A stretch of 64,000 nucleotides of DNA, taken from Bog-756 sp963745955. Lineage in GTDB: Bacteria > Actinomycetota > Acidimicrobiia > Acidimicrobiales > RAAP-2. The stretch covers positions 1,331,115-1,395,114 of the forward strand of contig CAVUZI010000011.1 of assembly GCA_963745955.1 (NCBI GenBank), written 5' to 3'. Position numbers and translations under genes: made by a program. Below the pieces are notes generated by a model. The model did no database searches. It was given only the letters and a program-made list of their open reading frames with translations, and was not told the DNA's origin. Shown in pieces: positions 27,677-36,868 of the stretch. Positions within the stretch are counted from its first letter, which is position 1; each line of letters begins with the position of its first letter.

Positions 27677-28135
27677 GTGCCGGCACCCGTGCTCACCTAC
27701 CGCAGCGCCTTTCGGTTCGACCTGGCACCGGACCGCCTCTGGCAACAGATCGAGGTGGTGGACCAATTCGAGAGCTGGTGGCCCTGGCTCACCGACTTCC
27801 GGATCGAGGGCCCCGGCCTGTCGACCGGGTCGATCCTCCACGGGACGGTCAGCCCACCCCTTCCCTACCGCATGCGTGTGCACGCCGAGCTCGGGGAGTG
27901 CACCCGCCCCGAGGGCATCGACGCCACCATCAGCGGTGATCTGGTCGGGGACGCGCACCTGCGGCTCCACCCCGAGGACGGCGGGACCCGGGTGGAGGCG
28001 GCATGGACGGTGGAGATGTGCCAGCCGGCCATGAGGCTGGCCAGCCGGATCGGTCGTCCCGTCCTCCAGTGGGGACATGACCGGGTGGTCGAGATGACGG
28101 TGGCCGGATTTCGCCGGCGCATCGAGGCCCTCTGA
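27677..28135 (+). CDS. SRPBCC (START-like) family protein
   Basis: A 152-residue helix-grip protein: YRSAFRFDLAPDRLWQQIEV, FESWWPWLTDFRI, ATISGDLVGDAHLRL and GTRVEAAWTVEM. These are the hallmarks of polyketide cyclase/dehydrase and coenzyme Q-binding (COQ10-like) proteins, which hold hydrophobic ligands. A GTG start at 27677 is used. It lies between chorismate lyase-like and UbiA-like genes, so a role in handling a lipid quinone is plausible but unproven. Confidence 0.75.
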   Translation: MPAPVLTYRSAFRFDLAPDRLWQQIEVVDQFESWWPWLTDFRIEGPGLSTGSILHGTVSPPLPYRMRVHAELGECTRPEGIDATISGDLVGDAHLRLHPEDGGTRVEAAWTVEMCQPAMRLASRIGRPVLQWGHDRVVEMTVAGFRRRIEAL

Positions 28136-28139
28136 CTCG

Positions 28140-28899
28140 CTAACCGAGCCGGGCGACCGCCAGCGCGGCCGCCACCATGACGATCGCCCACGACATCGCC
28201 CGGAGCGCCTGTTCGAGTGGGGCCAGCAGGACGGCGCGCCCGACAGGGATCGACTGCCCGTCGACGAGCACGATGGCACCGGACACGTCGCCGGCCCGCC
28301 GGCGGAGGAGCCGGGCCGGAGTGCTGAGGGCACGTTGGGCCACGGACAGGGCGAAGGCGCCGGCCGCGGCGATGAGCGGGGCGAGGGCGAGCCGCCCGGT
28401 CTGGGCCACGTAGGCGGTGAGGACGGGGAACGCCCCCCAACTGGCCGCGAATCCGACGTCGTTGTGGATCACCCCACCGAGGAGCTCGAAGTTGTAGCCC
28501 ACGACGAGGAGGGGACCGACGACGAGGAACGGAACCAGCGCCGGTCCCACCTGGATGACCCCGGCGATCCCGAGGGCGACGGCACCGCCCATGCCCGACT
28601 CCGGCCACGGCGACGAGCACCCCACCCGGGATCTGCGTGCGCAACGGCCGCCCGTGCAGTTCGTCGAGTGCGTGGGCGGCCAGGCCGACGGCGAAGAAGA
28701 AGGCCAGGACGGTGGCGATCATCCGGGTGAGGTTCACGTTGGCCACCAGGCAGGCGCCGATCACGACGTAGGCCAGGTGCCATGCCGTATAGGGCGGGTG
28801 GAGCAGCGTCCACCAGTCCCGCCAGCCGCCGGGCCGGGCCGCGTAGAACGACGGCCGTTCTTCGGGCTGGGGGCCGCCCGGTGCCGGGGCCTCATTCAT
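28140..28899 (-). CDS. UbiA-like polytopic membrane protein (one frameshift)
   Basis: The first part (WWTLLHPPYTAWHLAYVVIG, FFFAVGLAAHALDELHGRPL) and second part (GMGGAVALGIAGVIQVGPAL, VGYNFELLGGVIHNDVGF) are in different frames and join near 28593 with one extra base, giving about 250 residues and seven or so helices. The layout and charged loops resemble UbiA-type prenyltransferases, but the usual N-D-x-x-D motif is not clear: ALDELHGRP sits in its place. I call it UbiA-like only. Its ATG overlaps the stop of the methyltransferase by eight bases, so the two are coupled. Confidence 0.55.
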
Positions 28900-29626
28900 C
28901 GGCGCGTCTCCCCCACATCACCAGACCTCCGCCGAGGCTCATGCGGCGCACCCCGACATCGACGAAGCCGGCGCGCTTCCAGGCCTCGACCGTCCATTCC
29001 AACGGATAGCGCCGGTAGTGGGCCGAAATGTTGGGTCCGAGGAACCGGCCCACCTCGAACCACTCCCTTCCCCCGGTGAGCCAGCCGCCCGCGGGCAGTA
29101 CCAACCGCGTGTACAACCACCACCAGAAGCGCCAGAACCGGCTCTCCGGGAGGAGGAACTCGAGGCTGGCCACCGCCCCACCGGGCTTGACCAACCGGGC
29201 CAGCTCGTTGAGGGTGGCCTGGGGATCGGCCACGTAGCGCAGCAGGTAGGTGAAGGTCAGCGCGTCGAAGGTCCGATCGTCGAAGGGCGTCTGCTCGGCC
29301 CGGGCCGCCACCAACTGGACCCGGTCGTCCATGTGGTGCTCGGCCACGTTGTGTGCTCCCTGGCGCAACATGTCGAGCGTGAGATCGAGCCCGATGACCC
29401 GGGCTCCGCTCCGATCGGCGATCTGGATGGCCACGCCCGCCGTGCCCGAGGCCACATCGAGCACGAACCCGGGGCGGCTCGGCACGATGTGGTCGATCAT
29501 GGCCCGCCGCCAGCGCCCGTTCTGTCCCATGGAGAGGACCTCGGCCAGACGGTCGTAGCGTCCCGGCAGCGGCGTGAAGAGTTGCTGTGCGAACCGGTTG
29601 GGATGGTCCGGCTCCGGGATCTCCAT
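28892..29626 (-). CDS. UbiE/MenG-like SAM-dependent methyltransferase
   Basis: Class I methyltransferase of the quinone C-methylation family: FTPLPGRYDRLAEVLSMGQN near the start, motif I VLDVASGTAGVAIQIA, acidic loop VIGLDLTLDMLRQG, then FDALTFTYLLRYVADP and VKPGGAVASLEF. These match UbiE/MenG closely, so a demethylmenaquinone-type substrate is likely. 244 residues. The ATG at 29626 follows GGGAGG; a longer frame from 29668 lacks a good ribosome site. It is transcribed away from the geranylgeranyl-reductase-like gene and is coupled to the UbiA-like gene. Confidence 0.8.
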   Translation of the reverse strand: MEIPEPDHPNRFAQQLFTPLPGRYDRLAEVLSMGQNGRWRRAMIDHIVPSRPGFVLDVASGTAGVAIQIADRSGARVIGLDLTLDMLRQGAHNVAEHHMDDRVQLVAARAEQTPFDDRTFDALTFTYLLRYVADPQATLNELARLVKPGGAVASLEFLLPESRFWRFWWWLYTRLVLPAGGWLTGGREWFEVGRFLGPNISAHYRRYPLEWTVEAWKRAGFVDVGVRRMSLGGGLVMWGRRADE

Positions 29627-29685
29627 GACGCCTCCCTCAGGTGCGAAGATCTCACCGTAGGCGGTCAACGCCCGGGAGGAGTGGA

Positions 29686-30970
29686 GTGAGCTCGAGGCGC
29701 TTCGACGTGCTGGTGGTCGGGGCCGGACCGGCCGGCAGCATCGCCGCCCTGGTCCTGGCCCGGGCCGGGGCCCACGTGGCCCTGCTGGACAAGGCGCAGT
29801 TCCCGAGGGACAAGGCGTGCGGTGACTTCATCGGCCCGAGAGGGCTCCAGGTCCTGGCCGACCTCGCGGTCCCCGAGCCACCCGGGCTCGACGTCGGCGA
29901 CATGGTCGTGGTGGGCCCGACCGGTCGGCGCGTCGTCCTGCCCTGCTTCGACGGGGAGTCATACCCCGGCCGCGCCCGTGCGGTGACGCGGGTCGTGTTG
30001 GACGCCGCCCTCCGGGCCGCGGCCATCGAGGCCGGTGCCGTCCCCTGCCACGGGCGGGCCGACCGGCCGCTCGGACCGGGTGCCTCCCTCGAGGGCTTCG
30101 ATGCCGGTGGTGACGAGCTCCGCGCCGACTTCGTCATCGGGGCCGACGGAGCCACCAGTCACGTGGCCAGGAGTGCCGGGCTCGTCGAGGGCGCCAGGGT
30201 GCTGTGGGGGTTCGCCGTGCGGTGCTATCTGGAGCAGCGGGTCGATCTCCCGGTGATCACGCTGTGGGAGCAGACCCGGTGGCGAGCGTTTCCGGGGTAC
30301 GGCTGGATCTTCCCCGGACCGGGGGGAACGGCCAATGTCGGGGTCGGCATCGGGACGTTGGCCGACCGCCAGGGTGGCGCCGGTGCCGTGCGCATGCTGC
30401 CGGCCTACCTCGAACACCTGGCCGACCTCGGACTCGTCGACCGGGCCCCTGACCGTCCCGCGCCCAGGCTCCTGGGCGGGTGGCTCAAGATGGGCATGGT
30501 GGGCACCACGCCAGCCTCCGGGAGGGTTCTTCTGGTCGGTGATGCCGCAGGCTTGGTCAACCCCCTCCAGGGTGAGGGCATCGCCCAGGCCATGTCCAGC
30601 GGGAGAGCGGCCGCGGAGTCGATCCTCGGCCGCACCCGGCCGGGCCGCGACCACCTACCGTGACCGGTTGGCCCGGGCCCACCTCCCCTACCAACGCATC
30701 AGCGCGGCAGGACATGCGGCGCTGGTGGGCCGGCCCGCCGCCGTGTCCGCGGTGGGCCGGCTGGTCACCGCCCCGTTGATCGGCCGTGCCCTGGCCGGGG
30801 GATGGGGGATCTTCTGGAACGAGCTGCTCGACGGCGCTGCTCCCGGTTCGGCGCGGCGGGTGGCGGCGGCATCGACGCTGGTCGGTCGGGCCGCTCACGG
30901 CCGGCACGGGCGTGTCCCGCTGGTTCGCGACGAATTTCGACCGCGGCTGAGCGTCGCCGTGGGCGCGGGC
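29686..30970 (+). CDS. Geranylgeranyl reductase-family FAD-dependent oxidoreductase (frameshifted, 3' end fuzzy)
   Basis: FAD-binding protein that could saturate isoprenoid chains, as MenJ does on menaquinone. It has an N-terminal FAD motif VVGAGPAGSIAALVLARAG, the family's FPRDKACGDFIGPRGL, ADFVIGADGATSHVAR and VGDAAGLVNPLQGEGIAQAM near residue 290. The GTG at 29686 follows GGGAGGA. Frame 1 ends at 30663, but the C-terminal part (YRDRLARAHLPYQRI, WGIFWNELLDG) continues in frame 2, joined near 30640-30650 by a +1 shift. Frame 2 has no stop before the antisense gene begins at 30971, so a second shift near the end is likely and the stop is unknown. Confidence 0.75.
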
Positions 30971-31372
30971 TCAGTCCGGTCGACGGGTGGAGTGTTCGGC
31001 CGCCGCCACCGTGGCCAGCGCGGTGACGGCGAACAGGAGATCGGCAACCCCGGCAGTTCGCCCTACCACCGGGCCCTTCACGAACACTGCCACGACGGTC
31101 GCTCCGAGCATGACGACGGAGACGGACACCACGACGACGACGGCGAGGCGTCGTCCGCGCCGCAGTGGCCGGATGAGGACGATGACGACGCCGAAGGTGA
31201 GAACCGCGAAGCCCGCCGCCCACGACCGCCAGCCGTCGGCCGAGATCAGGTTCAACCAGACGTAGCCCTCGAAGGTGGACAGTGCGGCCAGCAGCAGCAG
31301 AAGCGGCGCCACGAAACCAAGGACCGACGGCAGGGCCCGGCCCGGCGTGAGGGTCCGGCCGCGGACCGACAT
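30971..31372 (-). CDS. Small four-helix membrane protein
   Basis: From the ATG at 31372 a 133-residue protein has four hydrophobic segments: VLGFVAPLLLLLAALS, WAAGFAVLTFGVVIVLI, RLAVVVVVSVSVVMLGATVV and GVADLLFAVTALATVAA, with short basic loops. I recognise no family. The frame is open upstream to 31702, but that part is low-complexity and lacks a ribosome site. It converges on the reductase-like gene and diverges from dcd. Confidence 0.55.
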   Translation of the reverse strand: MSVRGRTLTPGRALPSVLGFVAPLLLLLAALSTFEGYVWLNLISADGWRSWAAGFAVLTFGVVIVLIRPLRRGRRLAVVVVVSVSVVMLGATVVAVFVKGPVVGRTAGVADLLFAVTALATVAAAEHSTRRPD

Positions 31373-31916
31373 CGGATCCCGCTCCCGTGTCGGGTCATGG
31401 TCCCCCACGTGGACGGCAACATCCTCCAACCGGCACACAGGCTCCCTCTGGAGAGGCGTCGCCACCGAGACCGGACTCCGGCCTCCGGCGGCCGCGGCAC
31501 CGGTTTCGGCATCGAGTCCCCCGGGAGCCCTGAGGTCCCGGATCCACCCCCCCGTCGCCCGTTTGACCTCAACCAATCGACCGCCTCCGTCCGCCGCAGC
31601 TTGTCGGTCGTCATTTACCGGCGACCGATTGATCCGCCAGGAATTGTCCGACAGCCGCCGCCCGGTTGTGCACAGTATCGTCGTCCGGGAAGCCGACTGC
31701 AACCATAAGTTGCAATGACGCCCCGGCGGTCACGGTGCAACACGTGGTGCGATTTTCCGGTGGTGACGGTGCAACCCATGGTGCTGTGGGAGGGACGGGT
31801 GCCCGGTGGGATGGACGGTGTCTTCCCCGCTCGGAGCCCGGCGGCCCGGGCCGACCGCCCTCGAATCGGCTCCGGATACGCCCGTGCGACGCGCATCCCA
31901 CTATCGTCTGTCCGGC
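31373..31916. other. Intergenic region upstream of dcd with repeated GTGCAAC motifs
   Basis: About 540 bases without a convincing gene. Two 23-base direct repeats (31728-31750 and 31762-31784) are identical at 20 positions and both contain GGTGCAAC. A short inverted pair TGCAA...TTGCA lies just before them (31698-31714). The repeated motif suggests a regulator-binding region for dcd or for the divergent membrane gene. Confidence 0.45.
31728..31784. repeat. Two imperfect 23-base direct repeats upstream of dcd
   Basis: Starts are 34 bases apart and 20 of 23 positions match. Each copy carries GACGGTGCAAC or CACGGTGCAAC followed by TGGTGC. The spacing is close to three helical turns, so both copies face the same side of the DNA. 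Confidence 0.55.
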
Positions 31917-32480
31917 ATGGTTCTCTCAGACCGCTCTATACGTGAGGCGCTCGACGCCGGCCACATCGTGATCGACCCCTTCGACGAGAGCTGTATCCAG
32001 CCGTCATCGGTCGATCTCCACGTCGATCACTACTTCCGACTGTTCCGCAACCACACCAGCCGGGTCATCGACGTGCGTGAGGACCAGGAGGACCTGACCG
32101 AGCTGGTGGACATCGGCGAGGACCCTCTGATCCTGCACCCCGGCGAGTTCGTGCTCGGTTCCACCCAGGAGAAGGTCACCCTCCCCGACGATCTCGTCGC
32201 CCGCCTCGAGGGCAAGTCCTCGCTCGGCCGCCTCGGTCTCCTCATCCACTCGACGGCCGGCTTCGTCGACGCCGGTTGGGACGGTCACCTCACCCTCGAG
32301 CTCTCCAACGTGGCCAATCTGCCCATCACCGTGTATCCGGGCATGAAGATCGGCCAGATCAGCTTTCTGCGGATGACCACCCCGGCCGACCATCCCTACG
32401 GGTCGGACGGGCTCAAGTCGAAGTACCAGGGTCAGTGGGGCCCGACCCCCAGCCGGTATGCCGACAACTTCCGGCAATGA
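31917..32480 (+). CDS. dcd: dCTP deaminase (probable dUMP-forming type)
   Basis: Converts dCTP to dUTP, or directly to dUMP in the bifunctional actinobacterial type, feeding dTMP synthesis. The trimeric dUTPase-like fold is shown by MVLSDRSIREALDAG, IQPSSVDLHVD, GEFVLGSTQEKVTLP, LEGKSSLGRLGLLIHSTAG and AGWDGHLTLELSN. The Glu in GWDGHLTLE is the general base area. 187 residues, normal for the family. ATG at 31917 is chosen because the upstream frame is not conserved. It stands alone after the long upstream region. Confidence 0.93.
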   Translation: MVLSDRSIREALDAGHIVIDPFDESCIQPSSVDLHVDHYFRLFRNHTSRVIDVREDQEDLTELVDIGEDPLILHPGEFVLGSTQEKVTLPDDLVARLEGKSSLGRLGLLIHSTAGFVDAGWDGHLTLELSNVANLPITVYPGMKIGQISFLRMTTPADHPYGSDGLKSKYQGQWGPTPSRYADNFRQ

Positions 32481-32514
32481 CTCGACTCCCCAGGTCACCG
32501 GGGGTTCCGAGCTT

Positions 32515-32530
32515 TGTTACTCTGTAGTAA
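32515..32530. promoter_or_regulatory. Perfect palindrome before the Fe-S oxidoreductase gene
   Basis: GTTACT-CTGT-AGTAAC is a perfect 6-4-6 inverted repeat, seven bases before the AGGAGG ribosome site and 18 bases before the GTG start. Its position suggests an operator that blocks transcription or initiation, and its form fits a TetR/GntR-type fatty-acid regulator. Confidence 0.55.
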
Positions 32531-32548
32531 CAACCTAGGAGGAATGCA

Positions 32549-34628
32549 GTGCCTCTCAGACTCGCCGTAGGTCTCGGCATCACCGCGGTGATGTTCGCCA
32601 TCGCCGGCCGCCGGTTCTTCTGGCTCTTCAAGCTCATCTCCGCCGGCCAGCCGGCCGTGCCCAGCCGCTTCCGGGACGTCCCCAAGCGCATCAAGGCGGA
32701 ACTGGTGGAGGTGGGCGGACAGAAGAAGCTCCTGCAGTGGACCGTGCCCGGGTTGGCCCATGCGTTCACGTTCTGGGGCTTCACCATCCTCTTCCTCACC
32801 ATCATCGAGGCCTACGGATGCCTCTTCCAGCGCAACTTCCACATCCCCCTGATCGGGCACACGGCGGTGATCGGCTTCCTGGAGGACTTCTTCGCCGTGG
32901 CCGTTCTCATCTCCCTGCTGGTCTTCGTGGGTATCCGGGTCAAGCACTCCCCGGCCCGGGAGAACCGGCGCTCCCGCTTCTTCGGCTCGCACACGGGGGC
33001 GGCGTGGTTGGTGCTGGTCATGATCAGCGGGGTGATGATCACCCTCCTGCTCTACCGGGCCGCGCAGGTCAACACGGGCAACTTCCCCTACGGTTGGTGG
33101 GCCTTCGCATCCCACGGCCTGGCCAACGCCCTCAAGCCCCTCGGCACCGGGGTGAACAGTGTCATCGAGACGGTGGCCCTCCTGGCCAACATCGCCATCA
33201 TCACCGGCTTTCTGGTCTTCGTGTCCTACTCGAAGCACCTGCACATCTTCCTCGCCCCCATCAACGTGGCCACCTCGCGCCGGCCGCGGGCCCTCGGTGC
33301 CCTGGCCTCCACCCCGGACATGTCGATGGAGGACGTGGGTGACGAAGACGAGGTGGTCTTCGGGGCCGGGACGCATCGAGGACTTCTCGTGGAAGCAGCT
33401 CCTCGACATGGCCACCTGCACCGAATGCGGCCGGTGCCAGTCCCAGTGCCCGGCCTGGAATACCGGCAAGCCGCTCTCGCCCAAGCTGTTGATCATGGAT
33501 CTGCGCGACAATCTCTTCGCCTCGGCCGACCGGGTGATGGCGAAGAACCGGGCTGCCGGTGTCGAGGTGGAGAACCTGGTCCCGTCGGTGATCGATCCCG
33601 ATGTCCTGTGGTCGTGTACTACGTGCGGCGCCTGCGTCGAGCAGTGCCCGGTCGACATCGAGCACATCGACACCATCATCGACATGCGCCGCTACGAGGT
33701 GCTCATGGAGTCGAAATTCCCGACGGAGGCCGGCCTCATGCTTCGCAACATCGAGAACCAGGGCGATCCCTGGGGGCTCGGCGCGTCCAAGCGCACCGAC
33801 TGGACCGACGTGCTCGACTTCGAGGTGCCCGTCGTCAGCGGGACCATCCCCGACGACATCGAGTACCTCTACTGGGTGGGCTGCGCCGGTGCCCTCGACG
33901 AGCGGGCCCGCAAGGGAGCACAGGCCACCGCCCGGATGCTCCACCGGGCCGGCGTCAGCTTCGGCATACTCGGACCGAAGGAGCGGTGCACCGGTGACCC
34001 GGCGCGCCGGCTGGGCAACGAATATCTCTACCAGGAGCAGGCTCGGACCAACATCGAGACCCTGGAGGGGGCGGGGGTCAAGAAGGTCATCGCCACCTGC
34101 CCCCACTGCTTCAATTCCCTGGCCAACGAGTATCCGTCCCTCGGCGGGAACTTCGAGGTCATCCACCACAGCCAGTTGCTCGACCACCTGGTCACGGCGG
34201 GCAAACTGACTCCCGGTGGCGGGTACACGGGGACGGTCACGTATCACGACCCGTGCTACCTGGGCCGCCACAACCGGGTCTTCGACGAGCCCCGTTCGGT
34301 CATAGATGCCATCCCCGGGGCCACCCAGGTGGAGATGAGGCGGTGCCGCGAGAAGGGCTTCTGTTGCGGCGCCGGCGGGGCGCGCATGTGGCTCGAGGAG
34401 AGCATCGGCAAGCGGGTCAACATGGAGCGGACCGAAGAGGCGATCGGGACCGGCGCCGACGTGGTGTCCACGGCCTGTCCCTACTGCATGATCATGCTCG
34501 ACGACGCGGTGCGGGCCAACGCCAAGGAGGACGACGTGCGCGTCCTCGATCTCTCCCAGTTGCTGGAGGAGTCGATGGCCGAGCCGGTCGCCGTCGGCGC
34601 TGCCGAGGATCCGCCCGGAGGGGATTAG
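32549..34628 (+). CDS. etfD: EtfD-like membrane Fe-S oxidoreductase (one frameshift)
   Basis: Membrane electron carrier resembling mycobacterial Rv0338c (EtfD), which passes electrons from acyl-CoA oxidation toward the quinone pool. About 260 N-terminal residues form a NarI-like membrane domain with several helices (AHAFTFWGFTILFLTIIE, FFAVAVLISLLVFVGI). Two [4Fe-4S] motifs follow, CTECGRCQSQCP and CTTCGACVEQCP, then two CCG-type domains with CPHC, DPCYLGR and CCGAGGARMW. The frame changes near 33363-33375; removing one extra base links GAG to RIEDFSWKQLLDMA. The GTG start has AGGAGG ideally spaced. Corrected length is about 692 residues. Symbol by family resemblance. Confidence 0.82.
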
Positions 34629-34697
34629 GGGTTCGGTGGAGCCGGGCTCGGCCCCGTGACAGATGTGCCCGTCGGAGGATGTCCGGAGGTGTTGCGG

Positions 34698-35126
34698 TCA
34701 GTCGAGGGCGAGGGCGAGGGCGTCGGCGTCGCGTAGCCGGCTGGCCATGGCCGAGAGCATCTTCCTGGCGATGGTCGGCACCGACTCGAGCAGGCTGTTG
34801 AACTGGCGCTGCGAGAGGACGAGCAGATCCATGTCCGTCTCCGACAGCACCGATGCCGACCGCGGCCTCCGGTCGAGGAGGGCCAGCTCGCCGAAGTAGC
34901 TGCCCGGGCCGAGGGTGGCCACCTTCCGGCCCTCACGGGTGACCGCCGCGGTCCCGCTCACGATGAGGAAGAACTCCATGCCGATCCGCCCCTCTTCGAC
35001 CAGGACTTTGCCCTTGGGCACCTCGACCTCGTCGAGCGAACCGCGGATCTTGCGCAGCTCGGACGCCGAGCAACTCGAGAACAGCCAGATGGTCTTCAGA
35101 TCCAGTGGTTTCGAGCGCGGGGACAT
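34698..35126 (-). CDS. Single-domain cyclic-nucleotide-binding (CRP-like sensor) protein
   Basis: A 142-residue cNMP-binding domain without DNA-binding or enzymatic part. The nucleotide cassette is GSYFGELALLDRRPRSASV (about 76-94), with the Arg of RPRSAS to bind phosphate, preceded by PKGKVLVEEGRIGMEFFLIV. The N-terminus (FSSCSASELRKI) is typical of this domain. It may report cAMP or another nucleotide to a partner protein. It converges on the EtfD-like gene. Confidence 0.85.
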   Translation of the reverse strand: MSPRSKPLDLKTIWLFSSCSASELRKIRGSLDEVEVPKGKVLVEEGRIGMEFFLIVSGTAAVTREGRKVATLGPGSYFGELALLDRRPRSASVLSETDMDLLVLSQRQFNSLLESVPTIARKMLSAMASRLRDADALALALD

Positions 35127-35336
35127 GGCCGAGAGGCTACCGCGGCCGTCGTTTGACCGCGGGAAATCGCCTCGGCACGAACCTGTCCCGTCAGCCTCCG
35201 CGCACCGGACCGGCGAGGACGACGGATGCCGGCTCCCGACCTCTCTGACGGCCCGTGTCCACTGCTACGCTCCTCGAATCGTTCGAGCAGCACAGACGGG
35301 TGAGGGTCGACCGCCAGGCGACGTTGGGGCCCGCCG

Positions 35337-35927
35337 ATGATGATGTCCGAGCCGCCGCCCGCGGGCCACCGGGCTCCTTCGGCATCCGGACAGGATGGGC
35401 GGCCGACGTCGCCCGACGGTCCGGTGACGACCCTCCGTGGGGCCGGAGTGGACGTCGACCCCCGGCGCGCCCGCACGATGGTGATCGGCGCGGCGCTGGT
35501 GGTGCTCCTCGCCGTGGCCGTCGTGCTGCTGGTGGCCGGCCTGAACAAGAACTCGCAAGCCGACAGTTTGCACGAGCACGGGATTCCGGTCGCGGTCACC
35601 GTCACCGGCTGCCGGGGACTGCTGGGCGGGAGCGGATCCAACCCCGCCGGGTACGCCTGCCGAGGGACGTACACCTTCGATGCCCGTCACTTCGAAGAGG
35701 ACATTCCGGGCACCGCGCTCCTCCACACCGGAAGCGTGATCCGGGGCGTGATCGTACCGAACGACCCCGGCTTGCTGTCCACGCCCGGGGAGGTGGCCGA
35801 CGAACGTGCATCGTGGAACGTGTTCATCGCACCGGTCGTCCTGTTGGCGATCGTCCTTGGCGTGCTGGCCGCCATCGTGTGGACGAGCAGACGGACCCGG
35901 GCCCGCCATTCTCCCGTCGGACAGTGA
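35337..35927 (+). CDS. Two-helix membrane protein with disulphide-type outer loop
   Basis: About 196 residues: a Pro-rich cytoplasmic N-terminus, helix 1 (MVIGAALVVLLAVAVVLLVAGL, about 48-69), an outer loop with VTVTGCRGLLGG and GYACRGTYTFD, and helix 2 (VFIAPVVLLAIVLGVLAAIV) before a basic tail. The two loop Cys residues could form a disulphide. It resembles DUF3592-type proteins, whose role is unknown. Start is one of several ATGs near 35337. Confidence 0.6.
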   Translation: MMMSEPPPAGHRAPSASGQDGRPTSPDGPVTTLRGAGVDVDPRRARTMVIGAALVVLLAVAVVLLVAGLNKNSQADSLHEHGIPVAVTVTGCRGLLGGSGSNPAGYACRGTYTFDARHFEEDIPGTALLHTGSVIRGVIVPNDPGLLSTPGEVADERASWNVFIAPVVLLAIVLGVLAAIVWTSRRTRARHSPVGQ

Positions 35928-35980
35928 AACCGGGCTGACACGGCATTTCCGACCCACGGGCGAGCGAGGTAGCCTCGCGC

Positions 35981-36679
35981 ATGGCCAGCCACGATCCGGA
36001 CGGCGCCGATGACGGCTCCTCGTCCCCGATGACCAGACGGGAGCGGTTCACCGGGGCGGTGAGCAACTTCATGCTGAAGCCGGCCCCTGCCGGGAAGGAC
36101 TCCGGCGACGCGTCGTCGGCCCAGGCGGGCGTGCCGACCACCATTCCCGAGATCGAAGCGGCCATCAAGCGGGCCGACGACAAGGAGCGGGTGATCGGAC
36201 TGCTGGCCGCGCCGATCGCTGCCGCCATCGCGCTGCTGGTCGTGGGCAGCCTGGTGGCCCACGACCCGAGCGCCCTGTACAGCAACGGCCAGATCGACAA
36301 GCTGCACGTGAACCCGTCGCTCTATGAAGAGCTCGGAGCCGTCACCCTGGCCCTGGCGCTGTTGATGTTGGGTGCGGCCTGGTTCCGCAAGCGCATTCTC
36401 ATCGGGATCGCCATGGCCCTGTACGGGCTCTCCATCTTCAATCTCCACTACTGGGGATTCGGACTGCCGTTCATCCTGGCGGGTGCCTGGTACCTGGTGC
36501 GGGCCTACCGTCTGTCGGAGAAGCTCAAGCACGCCAAGGCGGGCGGGGGCATGGGCGGCGCCGGCGGGCGCGGCTCGACGGCGTCGCGCCCGCAATCCTC
36601 GAAGCGCTACACCCCACCGGCGGCGCCGGTCCGCCGGGCGTCCAAGCCCAAGCCGGGCAAGGAGCTCGAGGCGGGCTGA
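35981..36679 (+). CDS. Membrane protein of unknown function
   Basis: A 232-residue protein with an acidic, Ser-rich start, a conserved-looking segment (TIPEIEAAIKRADDKERVIGLL), three to four hydrophobic helices and a basic Gly/Arg/Lys-rich C-terminal tail. The tail (KRYTPPAAPVRRASKPKPG) suggests a cytosolic contact with nucleic acid or the envelope. No family was recognised. It follows the two-helix protein by 53 bases and may be cotranscribed. Confidence 0.6.
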   Translation: MASHDPDGADDGSSSPMTRRERFTGAVSNFMLKPAPAGKDSGDASSAQAGVPTTIPEIEAAIKRADDKERVIGLLAAPIAAAIALLVVGSLVAHDPSALYSNGQIDKLHVNPSLYEELGAVTLALALLMLGAAWFRKRILIGIAMALYGLSIFNLHYWGFGLPFILAGAWYLVRAYRLSEKLKHAKAGGGMGGAGGRGSTASRPQSSKRYTPPAAPVRRASKPKPGKELEAG

Positions 36680-36723
36680 GACGCCGGGCTGACACGCCGG
36701 GCTGACACGCCGGGACGACGCGG

Positions 36724-36742
36724 GGGGCCGGTCGCCGGCCCC
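36724..36742 (+). terminator. Perfect 8-bp GC hairpin
   Basis: GGGGCCGG, three-base loop TCG, CCGGCCCC, 45 bases after the upstream membrane protein gene and without a U-run. Probable stop for that transcript. Confidence 0.45.
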
Positions 36743-36830
36743 ACCTGAGTCGTCCCCCGCACTGGGAACACCGGGGCCCTCATCGCGCCTTCACGCCGGT
36801 TCACGTCCTCCACCAGGGACTTTGCATCAG

Positions 36831-36868
36831 TTCACACGTTGGTAACACAGATGTGACCGTGCTGAAAT
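36831..36868 (+). promoter_or_regulatory. GlnR-type box upstream of amt
   Basis: TTCAC-n6-GTAAC-n6-GTGAC-n6-GAAAT, four half-sites with exact 11-base spacing. The actinobacterial GlnR consensus is gTnAC-n6-GaAAC repeated twice; 17 of the 20 half-site positions, counting the free n positions, agree. It ends 125 bases before the amt start, the usual place for activation of ammonium uptake under nitrogen limitation. Confidence 0.7.
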
